Origin: Phytophthora quininea
Taxonomy: Eukaryota; Oomycota; Peronosporomycetes; Peronosporales; Peronosporaceae
Assembly: GCA_011947345.1 (NCBI GenBank)
Contig: JAAVTG010000043.1
Coordinates: 1,203,959-1,267,958 of the forward strand
Direction of reading: 5' to 3'
Length of the DNA stretch: 64,000 bases
The position numbers and the translations under genes were made by a program. Shown here in pieces: positions 35,155 through 46,024 of the stretch. Each line of letters begins with the position of its first letter. Positions within the stretch are counted from its first letter, which is position 1. The notes under the pieces were generated by a model, which was given only the letters and a program-made list of their open reading frames with translations, did not search any database and was not told the origin of the DNA.

Positions 35155-36700
35155 CACGTCTGGGCTCTCTGGGCTCGAAGATGTTTCTGCATGCACATGA
35201 CGTCGACCTTGTCCTTGTCCATGAGCTGCGCCACCAGTGAAACTCCTCCTGCATCATGAACAACACGCTTGCAGTTGTCCTTGTTGCACTCACAGTCCAC
35301 AATACTTGATGATCTTGTCGTAACTCTTCAGCGTCGCAGAAAAATATATTGCAGCAAACAAGCCTATGCTAAAACAAATATCTTATCCATGCAATTTAAC
35401 AGCTGTGCGCAAGAGTCCGTGCTTCTTCCAACCTACTTTCAACACCACTAGGCTCTATCGCGCAATGCTACATGCATAAAAGTCAACAAGAACTACCTCT
35501 TGGGATCCGCGGGAGCATGGAAGCCTTGCGAGTGTTGTGGTCCAGATACGGCATAACCACGTTCGAAAACCTTCTCATTGGGCAGAGAACCGAGGCGGAA
35601 GTAGTCAGCGTAGCTGCGCATAGACCGCGGTGTTCCCCATGATTTAGCGAGACGATCGACCCTCGTTGTCTGGCGGGTTCCTACTTCCTTCGTCATCTCC
35701 ACGCCTTCCTCGTAGTTGATGATGCATAACGGTTTACTGAAATTGGCCAAAAACGTAAACGTGTGTTGCTCGTTGATAGTAGCACGACCCTTGGTGTAGC
35801 ACTCCTTCAGTCCGTTAAAACTATAGATGAGCACGTCCGAGACAGCCTCTAGAACCCCGTTGTTGTGCTCGTTGGCGGTCATCTCGACGCCCAGGCTCAC
35901 TGATGAAGTCCATTTAGGGCTTGACACACACAACCTGCGATGGTTGAGGAAGCCAACCGACGTTTTCCAGCGCACGATAAATCTGCTGAGTGGTGTATGC
36001 ATTCAGGGACTCTTGAGGTTTCGAGCGCACGTCGTCCCTTGGACGGACTTCAGTTCGCGACCTTCGCGTCCTTCGAGACTGTGAGCGACCATAACCTGCG
36101 TCGAAGATTGTTCTTCTTCATGATGCGCGTAATCTTGGAGGCATCGGTCTGCATTATGTGCGGGAAATGAATATTGTCGGTACGGGTATCATACGTCCTG
36201 GGCGTGGAGGGTGCGTCAGAGCCATTTCCTCGCTTAACTTCTTCATGGCGCCGAATCGCTTGCTCCAGATCATCGATGCTCGTGAACCTTTTTCCTTGCA
36301 ACCCATCTTCGCTTCCAATCAGAACGCACAATCTTGGGCAGCTGAATTATACAGTTTCTTGACGGGGCTGATATCCGTGCTCGGAACCGTCGCACCTTCA
36401 TCACGTCGGACCAAGCACTTTGGCACACAAGTCCCTAAAGTTCTCCGATCTTCGAAACGCTCATTGTCATCAAACCACAGAAATGTGTTGAAGGCAATGT
36501 ACGGGCAGTATATCCACACCTTTCGATCATCTATGTTCAAAGTTGGCGAAGTCGCTCCTGAACGCTAGAATCGCTGTCGGAGTCAGCAGAGATGTCATCG
36601 CTGTACTCGTCACTCACACTTGAGCTTGAATCGGAGACCAAGCTGGACGACGTCAGGTCGGGGTCACGCTTGGTCCTCTTTGACTTAGCTTCTTCTGTGA
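35155..36700 (-). pseudogene. Decayed gene of unknown family, several frame changes
   Basis: Protein-like pieces follow each other on the minus strand. They are an acidic Ser/Asp-rich N-terminus (36700-36560), RKVWIYCPYIAFNTFLWFDD (36540-36330), RFTSIDDLEQAIRRHEEVK (36331-36100), YTTQQIYRALENVGWLPQP (about 36000), VLEAVSDVLIYSFNGLKECY to GFHAPADPKR (35900-35493), and a Cys-containing VDCECNKDNCKRVV piece with VSLVAQLMDKDK (35290-35155). The 35493 end (AAGAG|GTAGTT) could be an intron donor leading to the last piece. At least four frame changes are needed, so the gene is dead or poorly resolved. I recognise no domain. It shares strand with the coiled-coil and recombinase genes. Confidence 0.4.
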
Positions 36701-36707
36701 TTTCTTC

Positions 36708-37465
36708 TTAACAAGGATTGTCTGACTCAACCAGACCGAAAAACGGCATTTTTCGGGGTAGCCCGAAAACTAAAATCTCCAGTTTTGTTAATTAGCTCAC
36801 AATATTTTTATGCCATTAAATTGACGTTTTTCTAAGAGAAGTGGGGGTAGTGGCATGATCGGATCTGTTTTGGTTATTGAATTATCGTAGGTCAAACATG
36901 GCATTCCGAGCAAAATGGCTTCGAGTTTTCTATAGGCAAAATAAAAATTTCGATCGATTGGAATTATTTTCACATGGCATCTTTGTTATTGGGCTACCTA
37001 TGCCATATCTAGTTGTCTAAGCAAAATAACAATAGTTCCTGAAGATATAACATGTCTAAAACGATAGCATAGTTGGTCATTTTAAGTTTTTCTTCAAGAA
37101 GCTGTTTTTAGCGAGGCATCTAGGGCGCTGCACGTGAATACACACCCTAACGCAAACGTTTAGGCAATATTGAAAGCGCTGTGAATGGATGTGTATAACT
37201 AGTTTTGGCTAAGGTGCCATCATTTTAACGAAACACTTAGAGACATACCGACAATTTTTCAAAACTCTGAACTTGCCACCTCCTACATACCATGTAATAG
37301 AAGGTGAATGGACGCTATTTCCGCGGTACAACCTAGCCCACTATGATTTTATATCATGGCATGATGTATTGACACAGCTTAACGATGTCTCATATCTTTT
37401 TTGGTAAAATTAGTTTTCGACCCACTACGAAAAATGGTCTGGTTGAGTCAGGCAATCCTTGTTAA
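36708..37465. mobile_element. MITE with TTAA ends (piggyBac-like target)
   Basis: The ends are inverted repeats of about 30 bp: TTAACAAGGATTGTCTGAC with CTCAACCAGACC at 36708-36737, and its reverse complement at 37436-37465, with one clear mismatch (T/C). Weaker pairing continues inward. Both ends start with TTAA, which is its own reverse complement and is the usual target duplication of piggyBac-type transposons. The 700-bp interior is AT-rich and non-coding. TIRs starting CAAGG are not the usual CCC of piggyBac, so the superfamily is uncertain. Confidence 0.8.
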
Positions 37466-37811
37466 GAGCTTAAAGAAGGAAAACTAGCTGTAGCTCATGT
37501 GCATGTTTGTAGACCTCATAGTCGAATCTGCGCTGGCCAGAGCAAGCAGAAGAAGAAGAAGAAGAAGAAGCAAGATCAGTTGCAGGAAAGACAACAAGTC
37601 ACCAACTTTAACTTACCGTTCTCGACTCCATGTAACCGCACGAAGCGCTCTTGTCGCGAGTAAATAGAGCTATGAGCACAGCAATCCCAGGAAGTCACGC
37701 TGGTACTGCTGGGTCTTCGATGCCAAAGGCACCAGCCGTCGAATGAAGATATAATGGCCTCGTGAACTGGATGATGCGGTACGTGCGTCGTGTCAAAGTG
37801 AAGGACACAGC
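37466..37811. other. Spacer with an AGA/GAA triplet tract
   Basis: A GAAGAAGAAGAAGAAG-type tract lies at 37546-37571. No gene is evident. The right end leads into the gag-like remnant. Confidence 0.5.
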
Positions 37812-38211
37812 TGGACGTCATTCGTAACGGAACAACCACCCTTGAGGACATGATTGGCCCGGATGCTGAGCAGATTTTCGAGCGGCAACAACTTCTGCTG
37901 GGCAATATCATCTCGAGGTCACTGTCGTGCACAATGACTCGACAAGGCATAGACGTTGACAACGGCTCTGAGTTGTTGGACTACCTCACGAGACGATTTG
38001 ACGGCCGCGCAAATGCTCTCACGATGCACTACTCCACAGATTGGAGACCTTGTCATTGCTCGGGGAAATGGGCACTATGGCCGACGTGCAAGCCATGGTC
38101 GTCACTCTGGACAAGAACGACACGACCATACGTCAACTATGCCTGCGAAACGAGAAGGCTGAAGCCCATGCAACAGAATTGGCCACAAGCCAAGCAACAA
38201 GCTGGTGGTGA
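37812..38211 (+). pseudogene. Retrotransposon gag-like remnant
   Basis: The frame TTTLEDMIGPDAEQIFERQQ, LLLGNIISRSL, then GSELLDYLTRRFDGRANAL has the pattern of LTR-retrotransposon Gag proteins (LLGNII..., L.YL...FDGR.N). After a frame change near 38020 it continues as a Leu-rich coiled segment (RLETLSLLGEMGTMADVQAM, RQLCLRNEKAEAHATELA). No ATG or pol is attached. It is unrelated in sequence to the Gag of the large element to the right. Confidence 0.5.
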
Positions 38212-38523
38212 CAGGCCAGCCTGAGCAGCAGCCAAGAACAGTGGCGGTAGGCATCGACGCGGAAGGAACAAGTCTGGATCCCGAGGAACGCAAATAACAG
38301 ACTGTGCGAGGACTTAGCGGAGAAACCTCGCCCGTTGGAGTTGGTGCTATCGATCTCTGGGTGCCCACTGCTGGAGAATAAGTTTGGTTTCGGCTGGAGA
38401 GAGTATTTTACTCTCTAAGGAATTAGAACTTGCTGTGACAGCCCGTAACTCACGCTCAATGTTTCAGCGTTGAGTGTGATAACTTGAAGCAGCAGCACAG
38501 CTAGGCTAAGAGCGGCAAATTTG
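38212..38523. other. Left flank of the large retrotransposon, with a small hairpin
   Basis: A short frame (EKPRPLELVLSISGCPLLEN) near 38320-38400 may be the tail of the gag remnant. A TGTGACAGCC at 38434 could be the start of an old LTR. The nine-base arms 38451-38459 and 38470-38478 form an imperfect hairpin. Nothing more can be supported. Confidence 0.35.
38520..38523. other. Target-site duplication TTTG, left copy
   Basis: TTTG directly precedes the left LTR. The same four bases directly follow the right LTR at 55230-55233. Target duplications of 4-5 bp are normal for Ty3/Gypsy elements. Confidence 0.7.
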
Positions 38524-40127
38524 TGTGGCGAAGCTCGGTGAAAAACTTGCGCCCAGGGGTGTACAGTGGCGCGACCCGAATGAACTGGTCTGCGGGGTAG
38601 CGGTTCCAGAAGGCCCTTGAGCAACCTGGAACCGTTGGCGTGTACCTTGTGTGCAATCCCTAAGGGTTCGAATCGCTGAACTCGACGACCAGGGAGGACA
38701 CCTGCTCAGGATACAGGTAACGGGTAGGTTAGTACTGCAGTTCGGGAGTTCCCCGAACGCGCTTGCTACATAGAGCGGGTTAGAAGAGTTAGAAGGTAGC
38801 TTGTGGTCGCACTCCAGGACCACACAGCCAAACCTTGTACAAGATAACAATTAACAATATAGAGTTCGATACCGATATGCCGCCGCCACTTATTCTTTTG
38901 GACCCTCGGGTGGTGGGTCCTCGTCCAGGATCGATGGGGCGTATGCGGTTCGGGACACCTGGAAGGTCTCGAACACCCCGACGTTCGCGCACCAGCTCCT
39001 CGTGGAGCAACAGATACAGCACTCGGTTACAAAGCCTAGGTCAGTCGATTCACAACGCAGTTAGTGTCAACGCCCTGGTGGTCACTGCTATCCAGCCACA
39101 CAAGACGGTCAGGTCAATATAAAATGGGTGACGCCCGGATGTACCGACAGCCCAACTAGGATATGGAATGGGTCGGGGTCAGTCCAGGAGCGATACGCCC
39201 TCGAACTCCCCTTCCCAACTGGACTTGAACACGGGGGAGTTCCACGCGAGGCTAGTCCCTAAGCCAAGGTGCCCTTAACGCCCAATGTGGCCTCCGCTTC
39301 CTCGGAGCACTTGAGCACTTGGGGGAAAATCGAACTCTGTTAAAATCTCATACAAACTAGCTATGCAATACTAAGTACGAATCTTGAACGATCTTCTGAC
39401 AATATCTTGACTTGAATATGGACGGTGTAAGTGACTTGGTCCGACTATGGAGTCATCACTGGGTGCGCAATCCTGGAGCATCTCCATTGCTCAATGGGGG
39501 TCAAGTTTCCCAAACGGGGTGACCTCTCGCAACTTCAACTCCAGGCGCTCCACATCACTCGCACTGGGGATTGATTCTTCACTTGATGTCTGTATAGGGA
39601 CTTCCACAACCTCATACATTCAGAATCACGGTTCAGGGATTGGCCATCCTGGAACGCGACTCTGCGTCCAGGATACCGAATCCGGTTCCAGGATTCTGGT
39701 GCATCGGGAATCCCTCTTCGTCAGGCGTAGTAACTTCTTGGAAACGTAATGTGTTGTGTAACACGTGCTTTGTTGGGGAGAGACTAGGTCTTGGGAGCCC
39801 TTAGCGTCACACTCATCGTGCGCTTTGGGGCCAAGGCTACACAAGTCACAGAGGGGATACGTTCCCTCAATGTGATTTTCGCCCACTCTTGGGTACTTGT
39901 TGACGGACGAGGTGCGGTTTCGGACCGAGCCTCCTGTGCGTTTCGGGATTTACATACTCCCGACGCAGGCTTCCGAAACCTAGGGAGCATCCTTGGTAGG
40001 ACTCCCGCCACAGCCTTGTCCCAACTGGTCACACGTCTCCACAACCACTCATCCACTAAGTTAAAATCCAACCAATCACAGCGCGGGGATTGCTACCCAT
40101 AGAAAAATCCAAATCAGCATCACCACA
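38524..40127 (-). repeat. 3' LTR of copy 1 (1604 bp)
   Basis: Shares its full length with 53639-55229. Compared with that copy it shows about five substitutions and ten small indels (a net of 13 bp), mostly in G or C runs. The polypurine tract adjoins it at 40128. Confidence 0.95.
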
Positions 40128-40140
40128 ACCGCCCCTTCCA
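40128..40140 (-). other. Polypurine tract
   Basis: On the minus strand, TGGAAGGGGCGGT directly precedes the 3' LTR (TGTGGTGATG). This is the expected place and composition for the plus-strand primer of reverse transcription. Confidence 0.75.
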
Positions 40141-40418
40141 GGTCATGAACGTCAGTGCAGAATTTATCACAAACTGTCGGGCCATGCCGGGACATCGTCA
40201 AGTCTCAATTAAGTCCAAGCCCGTGTCGGGGATTGGGGGAGTCCCAAACGATCAACCGCCCGCTCCAGGCTCCACCCATCATCTCGCCCGTTTGCAAAAG
40301 GGCCAAAATTCAACGGTGGCCAGACAAAGTCCAACTGGACCCAAGTCGGCTCTCAAAACAAAATCACAACGCGAATCTCCATCCAAGCAAGCCATCTCGG
40401 AGGAAGACTTCTCACACC

Positions 40419-43400
40419 ATGGCGGACGCCGTCAGCAAGGCCACGCCAGCAGCATCCCCAGCGTCGGAGACGGCACAGGTCGCGTCGGCAGCTCTACACG
40501 CGGAGGCGTCCGCGGCAGCGACAGCCGCAAGCGGCAAGCAAGAGAGCGACGCCACGTCCGACGGGAGGTCGGTGTCCGATGCCGACAGCGAGCATGGGTC
40601 CACGGAGTCTCGTCGCCCAGAAAAGCGTGCCCAAGGCACAGCTGACGACAAAGGGGAAGAGGAAGACGAGGAGGAGGAGGAGGAAGAAGAGATCATTCGC
40701 CCCACGCAGCGCTCCAAGTCCGCCTTTACGTGCGACGACCAAGACCCCCGCTCCGCAGCCTGCGTCCGGGTATTCGCGGACCTTCGGAAACGCTCACCGA
40801 GGACGAGCACGCCACGGTCGGTCTCTCGGGTCTGGTCCCAGCATCCCGAGTCTCTCATCTCTTGGACCCGGTCCCGGTCTCCTGATCGGAGCCCCCGCTA
40901 CACGACGACGAAGCCGAGCTGCGTATTCTGGGAGTTCCGGCCACCAAGACCCACATCGACAACGGTTCCTTCGTCCAGGATGTTTTCGGCGGGTTGGAAG
41001 TCTTGCTCACTCACGAGCGACTCACTCGTCGGGACATCGAGGACCTCGAAGAGTTCCTCGGGCCTGGAATCAAGGACTGCCTCCTGGAAACGAGCAGCGG
41101 GGACGGTCACACCAACGCCGTCCTCGAAACGCTCTTGAACTCCTTGCAAGTGCGTCGGGAGGTAGCGTCTCTGCTTCAAGAATTCGAGCCCGACCAGCTC
41201 GCCGAGCGCGTCGCGAACACGATATCTTTCCTGCGCCGGCTCCTGGACACGTTCCGGATTCTGGAGGAAGAGGTCCAGAGTGCAGGCGGCGCGCAGCAGA
41301 TCTCCTACGCCGTCGAGTGCCGTGAAGAGACTCGAGACATGCGTCGGGAGTGGAAGGCCATGTGTACCTACTACGAAGGCCGGATCCAGGAGCTGGAGCG
41401 GGAGCTGAAGGAAGCCAAGGCCAAGTTCCAAGAAGAGGTATACTCCCTCTCAACCAGTCACCAAATCGAGCTGGACTCTGCCCATGCGACGATCCGGGAC
41501 CTCAACAAGGAGCTGAAATAGAACACCGTTCACCGCCAGCAACTCGCGCGCAAGGCTGTGGAGAGCACCTTCGATCCGGTCGCCCTGAACGAGTTCCTTC
41601 ATCACCACGCCACTGTGGCTACAAACTGGTCGCGGCTCTGGGAGTTGATCAAGCACTTCGTAAACAAGACCTCGGTCCCAGACTCCTGGAGCACCACGAT
41701 CAACGTCTTCGCGCTGGACGCTCCTGGGTTCGTGGCGCCTCCGTATTCGACGCCCAAAGCTCCTCGTCTACGGATCGACTCAGGACCTTCAGCGGAAAGC
41801 AAGACAGGGCCTAGGGCCGTCGGTCCTTCAGACGGAGCGTCGGGTTCAGGAGCAGCTCATGAAGCTGTTACCCAAGCGCTCGCGGAGTTGGGCTCCCCTC
41901 GCAGTGGGAAGTTCAACGGCAAGCAACAGGCAGTGTCGGATACGGAGGGCAAGCCTCCAGATCCTCGACCCAAGCACCACGACCCAGTCCACATTCGCGC
42001 TCGAGAAGCGGACATACCCCCAAGCGTGACGCTGTCCCAAGCGCAATCTTCACTTCCAGAATTTGTGGAGTGGAACAAGCTGCGTCGGGACGTTCGCTGC
42101 GCCGTGCTGTCAGGAATGTCTTACGACAAGGCCATGGAAGTACTCGACAAGGACCAGCCCGCGCACTCGTTCTTCTACAGGAATGACCTCTCGCACATGT
42201 TGGCCAGCATGATCTACTGGAAGAAGTTGGAGCAGACTAAGTGGGCTCGCTTCGTTCCTGAAGGGTACTTCATCGGGGCCGACGTGATCCTCCGTGGTCT
42301 GCGACGCGATGGTCTACGTCCCGACCCGTGGCCAGCTCTCGACGCGCATCTACACGAGTTGAACGAGGTAGACTCAGGATCAAGTTCTTCCGACGACAAG
42401 AGCGACGACCCAGACTGGCGTGATCAAGGCGATGAATCCCTCGGGTCCCCACTTCCATCGTCTGATGACGACAACTCAGTGGTGGAGGTTCCAGGTGCCG
42501 GGATACTGGTGAGGTCTCCGCCTGAACGCAAGCGCCACCGTCCTGGGACGGACGACTCCGGACCGCCTGCCAAGCGCCACGAGGTAACACCTCTGGCCCG
42601 TCGCGAAGACACAGCTGCACCTACCCCGGTCACGCGTCAGAGATCTCCGCTTGCTCGGTGCGTTTAATACTCTGAGCATCACCGAGCTCGCTACGATCGA
42701 GGACGCGGATCGGGACCGGTTCTCGTCGTTCCGGTACTTCGGGGCCATGATGCAGTTCTACGGGACTCGGACAGCGTCCGGGCAGACGCCAGGATATCCG
42801 AATTACCAGCCCCACCGACTCGACATTACGTCGTGGAGCTCGCGTTGGGACTTAGCCATGTTCAAGGACTTGTCTGCCGTCCCGGGTGAAGAGCCGTGGA
42901 AGAGGATGTTCGCCGACCGATCTCGGTGCTTCTGCTTTCATCGACGCGCCGAGCTCGGGATCGAAGTACTGCGCGGGGTTCGGAAGTATGTGAACTTCGT
43001 GTACACTCACGCTCAAGCTTGGTGGGAGTGGCTTCACTGGGTCAACGTCGATTTCGGGACCGACGAAAATCCGGATCCCGCCTCCAGCCGATACCACCGA
43101 GAGCGTCGGTCGCGTCGTGACACACTGCGTCGGGGACACGCGACTCTGCTGAAGAAACTGCGTGCGATCAAGAACTTCCCCGAAACTCTGTTCGACGAGC
43201 CTGGTCTGTGAACGCTGCCAACCCGGGTGTGCTACTGGATCTGGCAAGACCCCCGCGTTCAGAGGCGCGGACGTCCCATCTCGTTGATCGAGCAGCTCGA
43301 CGATCTGGACGAACGTGAACCTGAGCGCACTCAATGGGCCGCCACCGAGAACGAACAGCAGCGTCTCTCACTTGTTCCGGAATCCCTGCGCAGTCGAGCG

Positions 43401-43451
43401 ATGAAGCTCCCCGAGCGGGTCAAGAACCCAATCCTGAGACGCAGCAAGTGA
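40419..43451 (+). CDS. Antisense accessory gene of the retrotransposon (acidic, coiled-coil protein, unknown function)
   Basis: The ATG at 40419 has a strong context (ACACCATGGCG). The N-terminus is Ala/Ser/Glu-rich with an unbroken Glu/Asp run (EEEDEEEEEEEE). It is followed by AELRILGVPATKTHIDNGSF, helical LLTHERLTRRDIEDLEEFLG and a coiled coil (EETRDMRREWKAMCTYYEG...ELERELKEAKAK) near 41330-41500. A folded-looking stretch with FVEWNKLRRDVRCAVLSGMS follows (42060-42350). Next come a Ser/Asp-rich region and a C-terminal part with aromatic FRYFGAMMQFYGTR and HAQAWWEWLHWVNVDF (42740-43060). As read, the frame is cut by TGA at 40883, TAG at 41519, TGA near 43210 and shifts near 40770 and 42650. 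Conserved composition across about 1000 codons argues for a real gene. It lies wholly inside the element, converges on pol and begins about 290 bp from the 3' LTR. No family was recognised. Antisense extra genes are known in a few plant Gypsy elements. Confidence 0.6.
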
Positions 43452-43740
43452 CTCGCTGGCTTCGGCTTCTCTCCGCCCACTCTGGACGCAGCTTCCACAC
43501 TTCTCTATTTTGCATGTCATAGCGTCATCCACTTATGCTCAACAGAAAATCGTGCACTATCTCCGTCTTCCAATCCATATAGCTCCACCTCCGATCCTTC
43601 AGACTGGCGTCACCCTCAGCCTCCGTCACGTCTTGGGGATGCCGAGATCTCCAGCTTTCAGGTTACAATAATCAAACAATTCACAATCAGGTCAGTCATC
43701 TTCACAATGCCGTTGAGTTCCAGGGTGAGCACTCAGAAGG

Positions 43741-44358
43741 CTACACTCCTGGACGGTCATCCCCTGCCTGCATGGCTCGGAACCGAGCTCTCGCCCGCGC
43801 CCCTTGATTGAACTCACACAGGAGAGCACCACAACTTAACTGTGACACGGGGGCCCCATCGGTCTCGTCGTAACCCTTCCACTTGATCTGGTATTCTCTG
43901 ACCCGCGTCGGTGTTCGGGTACGCTTGAACCATCGCACATCCAGAATGTTTTCCACTTCATACTCGTCGTTCTGGGTGTCGGGTTCCCTACTATCCTCTG
44001 GTAACAGCGCCGCATCGAAATCGTCGTCTTCTTCCACATCGATTTCCGAACTCGGTCGTTTCGGGAACAGAGCCCGTGGTTTCAGGCGGCTCACATGCAC
44101 CCAAGGATTCACGCGATAACCAGTATCACTCACTTTAAGCTTGACTCTGAAATCATCGTGCATCTCCTCAATCCGAAACGGACCATGCCATAGATGGGCT
44201 AGCTTCCGACTCAAACCGGGCTGCACCTTTGGGATGTACAGCCACACTGCATCCCCGACTTTGAATCCGGCTCTGAGGCGTCCCGAAAGTTCTCGCCACT
44301 TCTGCGTCTGGGCTTCCGACCTTTGTGCTTCGCCTCCTTCTGGAGATTCGCAGCGCAA
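43741..44358 (-). CDS. Integrase C-terminal part and chromodomain (copy 1)
   Basis: VGDAVWLYIPKVQPGLSRKL, then LAHLWHGPFRIEEMHDDFRV, is the GPY/F-type integrase C-terminal module. Near 43880-43970, YEVENILDVRWFKRTRTPTR and REYQIKWKGYDE form a chromodomain. It is thought to steer integration to marked chromatin in chromoviruses. The part is one frame away from the integrase core, with the change near 44310-44330. The stop is at 43741. Confidence 0.85.
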   Translation of the reverse strand: MRCESPEGGEAQRSEAQTQKWRELSGRLRAGFKVGDAVWLYIPKVQPGLSRKLAHLWHGPFRIEEMHDDFRVKLKVSDTGYRVNPWVHVSRLKPRALFPKRPSSEIDVEEDDDFDAALLPEDSREPDTQNDEYEVENILDVRWFKRTRTPTRVREYQIKWKGYDETDGAPVSQLSCGALLCEFNQGARARARFRAMQAGDDRPGV

Positions 44359-46022
44359 GCCTGAGCGTAGCTATAGTCGCGCTGCAACTTACGTCTCCAC
44401 TCGTAGGCACTGCGTTCTGAAATCGAAGACGGTCTGGGGCCCAGCATGGCGGACACCGTCCCCTGCGCGTCCCAACCGTGAACCAGGTAGAATGGCGTAT
44501 CCAGCCTGGTCGCATCGAAAGAGGTGTTGAGGGCAAACATCAGTCTCTCAGCATGATCGTCCCAGTCACTCTGGTCTTCTTCGGCAACATACTCCCGAAC
44601 CGCTCTCATGACAGTCTGGACTGAACGTTCCTGCTGACCATTGACTTGGGGGCGATATGCGAGAGTGGCTCTCTGCTTACTGCCCAACATTTCCCGGAAC
44701 CGGGTGAACACCTCACTCATGAACCGTGGATCCTGATCGTGACGAATCATCGAACTGGCGCCGAATATCCGGAACACACACTCCTCGTATGCCTCTGCGA
44801 CGTCTTGTGCCGTGGTCGAGCTCATGGGTTTGCACATGACGTATCCTGAAAATGTGTCTTGGAACAATAACAGGAAAGTATTTCCACGTTCAGATTTCGG
44901 CATGTGTGTCACAAAGTCCATAGAGACGACCTCGAACGGGCGTCGTGGCTCAATGTTTCCAGGTGAGGGGCCCGGATTCGGAGGTCGCCCCTTTGCGGAC
45001 GCGCAATCCAGACATTCCTTGACAAAGACTTCCACATCAGCGTACATTCGTGGCCAATAGTATTCTGATCGTAATTTTTCATACGTTCGAGATATACCTG
45101 GGTGTCCACCCTGATAGTCTTCGTGCGCGTAGTGTAATATGTCTGGACGCAGCGGCTCCGGAACCACTAGTCGCAACTCTGAACCTCTGTTTCGGGGCCG
45201 GTCGCGTGTTGGAGAGCTCAAGCGATACAGGACCCCTCTCGAGTCTAAGACATACTGATCCGCAACTTTGGCGATCTTTTTGACTTGAGCTCGAGAGTAG
45301 TCTTGCAGGTCACCCTTCAGGTACTTCTTGATTCGCATGAGCTGCTCATCGCCATCTTGATGTACCTGAATGCGTCGCCACCTCTCCTCTTGAGTTTCGA
45401 GCGGGGACGCAGATTCACCATCCGGGCCCGTTTCGCGTTCTCGTCCACGAATCACGGCTACCAAAATCTTGGCAGCAGGAGTCAGAGCCACAGGACTTGG
45501 ATCTTGGCTCCCAGACCTCGGCTCCGACTTCATCAGCTTCTCTGGGATCTTGGAAACCACCTCCAAGTGTGTGAGCTCCTCAGGATCCTCAACCTTCCAT
45601 GTCTGATCCAGCATTAACGTCTTCGAGGTCAGATAGTCTGCCGCCTGGTTATATTCGCGCTTCACGTGTACCAAGCGCTGGGACTTGAACCTCAACTTGG
45701 ATACCTCATATTCCGCCAGCCTGCGTTGAAGATTGGGCTGATTACAGTTAATCAAACCTTGTGCTTGTTGGATCACAATGCGAGAGTCTCCAACCACGAT
45801 CAGTTCTTGGATCTCAGCTTCGAACGCGAGATCCAGACCCCTCAGCAGTCCATAATACTCAGCATTATTCACCGTCACGTCTTCCAGCAAGTATCCCCGT
45901 GCCGCCAACGCCTTCCAGCCTGGGAGTTGCCACAAGATGCAGCCACAACTCCCTTTCCGGGTCGAGATTTTGGCGGCTCCGTCGAAACTCAGAACCACCC
46001 CTCTGTAATCAGCCTCCAGCAT
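44211..46022 (-). CDS. Second (archaeal-type) RNase H and integrase core (copy 1)
   Basis: The frame is open for 603 residues. Residues about 8-140 are a complete RNase H: SFDGAAK (Asp), NNAEYYGLLRGLDLA (Glu), VVGDSRIVIQQAQG (Asp), NQAADYLTSK (Asp). After a linker, the integrase follows, with a zinc-binding HHCC module (HYAHEDYQGGHPG ... CLDCASAKG). The DDE core has SMDFVTHMP, MIRHDQDPRF and PQVNGQQERSVQ. All three catalytic acids are present. This is the only part of pol in copy 1 that is fully open. The RNase H with an intact D-E-D-D set lies after a degenerate RNase H, as in dual-RNase H Ty3/Gypsy lineages of plants and oomycetes. Confidence 0.9.
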   Translation of the reverse strand: MLEADYRGVVLSFDGAAKISTRKGSCGCILWQLPGWKALAARGYLLEDVTVNNAEYYGLLRGLDLAFEAEIQELIVVGDSRIVIQQAQGLINCNQPNLQRRLAEYEVSKLRFKSQRLVHVKREYNQAADYLTSKTLMLDQTWKVEDPEELTHLEVVSKIPEKLMKSEPRSGSQDPSPVALTPAAKILVAVIRGRERETGPDGESASPLETQEERWRRIQVHQDGDEQLMRIKKYLKGDLQDYSRAQVKKIAKVADQYVLDSRGVLYRLSSPTRDRPRNRGSELRLVVPEPLRPDILHYAHEDYQGGHPGISRTYEKLRSEYYWPRMYADVEVFVKECLDCASAKGRPPNPGPSPGNIEPRRPFEVVSMDFVTHMPKSERGNTFLLLFQDTFSGYVMCKPMSSTTAQDVAEAYEECVFRIFGASSMIRHDQDPRFMSEVFTRFREMLGSKQRATLAYRPQVNGQQERSVQTVMRAVREYVAEEDQSDWDDHAERLMFALNTSFDATRLDTPFYLVHGWDAQGTVSAMLGPRPSSISERSAYEWRRKLQRDYSYAQACAANLQKEAKHKGRKPRRRSGENFRDASEPDSKSGMQCGCTSQRCSPV

Positions 46023-46024
46023 CG

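Noticed and set aside
34929..35240. 104-codon plus-strand frame between the coiled-coil gene and the decayed gene
   Set aside because: The opposite strand carries a better Cys-containing piece of the decayed gene at 35155-35290, and the plus-strand frame shows no motif.
38835..39122. 95-codon frame inside the LTR (also at 53949-54236 and inverted at 55918-56130) as an LTR-encoded protein
   Set aside because: It is conserved only because the LTRs are near identical, and it is low-complexity Arg/Ser-rich with no motif.
40579..41325. Arg/Pro-rich plus-strand frames over the antisense gene
   Set aside because: Out-of-frame readings of GC-rich coding sequence. The frame with the Glu run and coiled coil is the better one.
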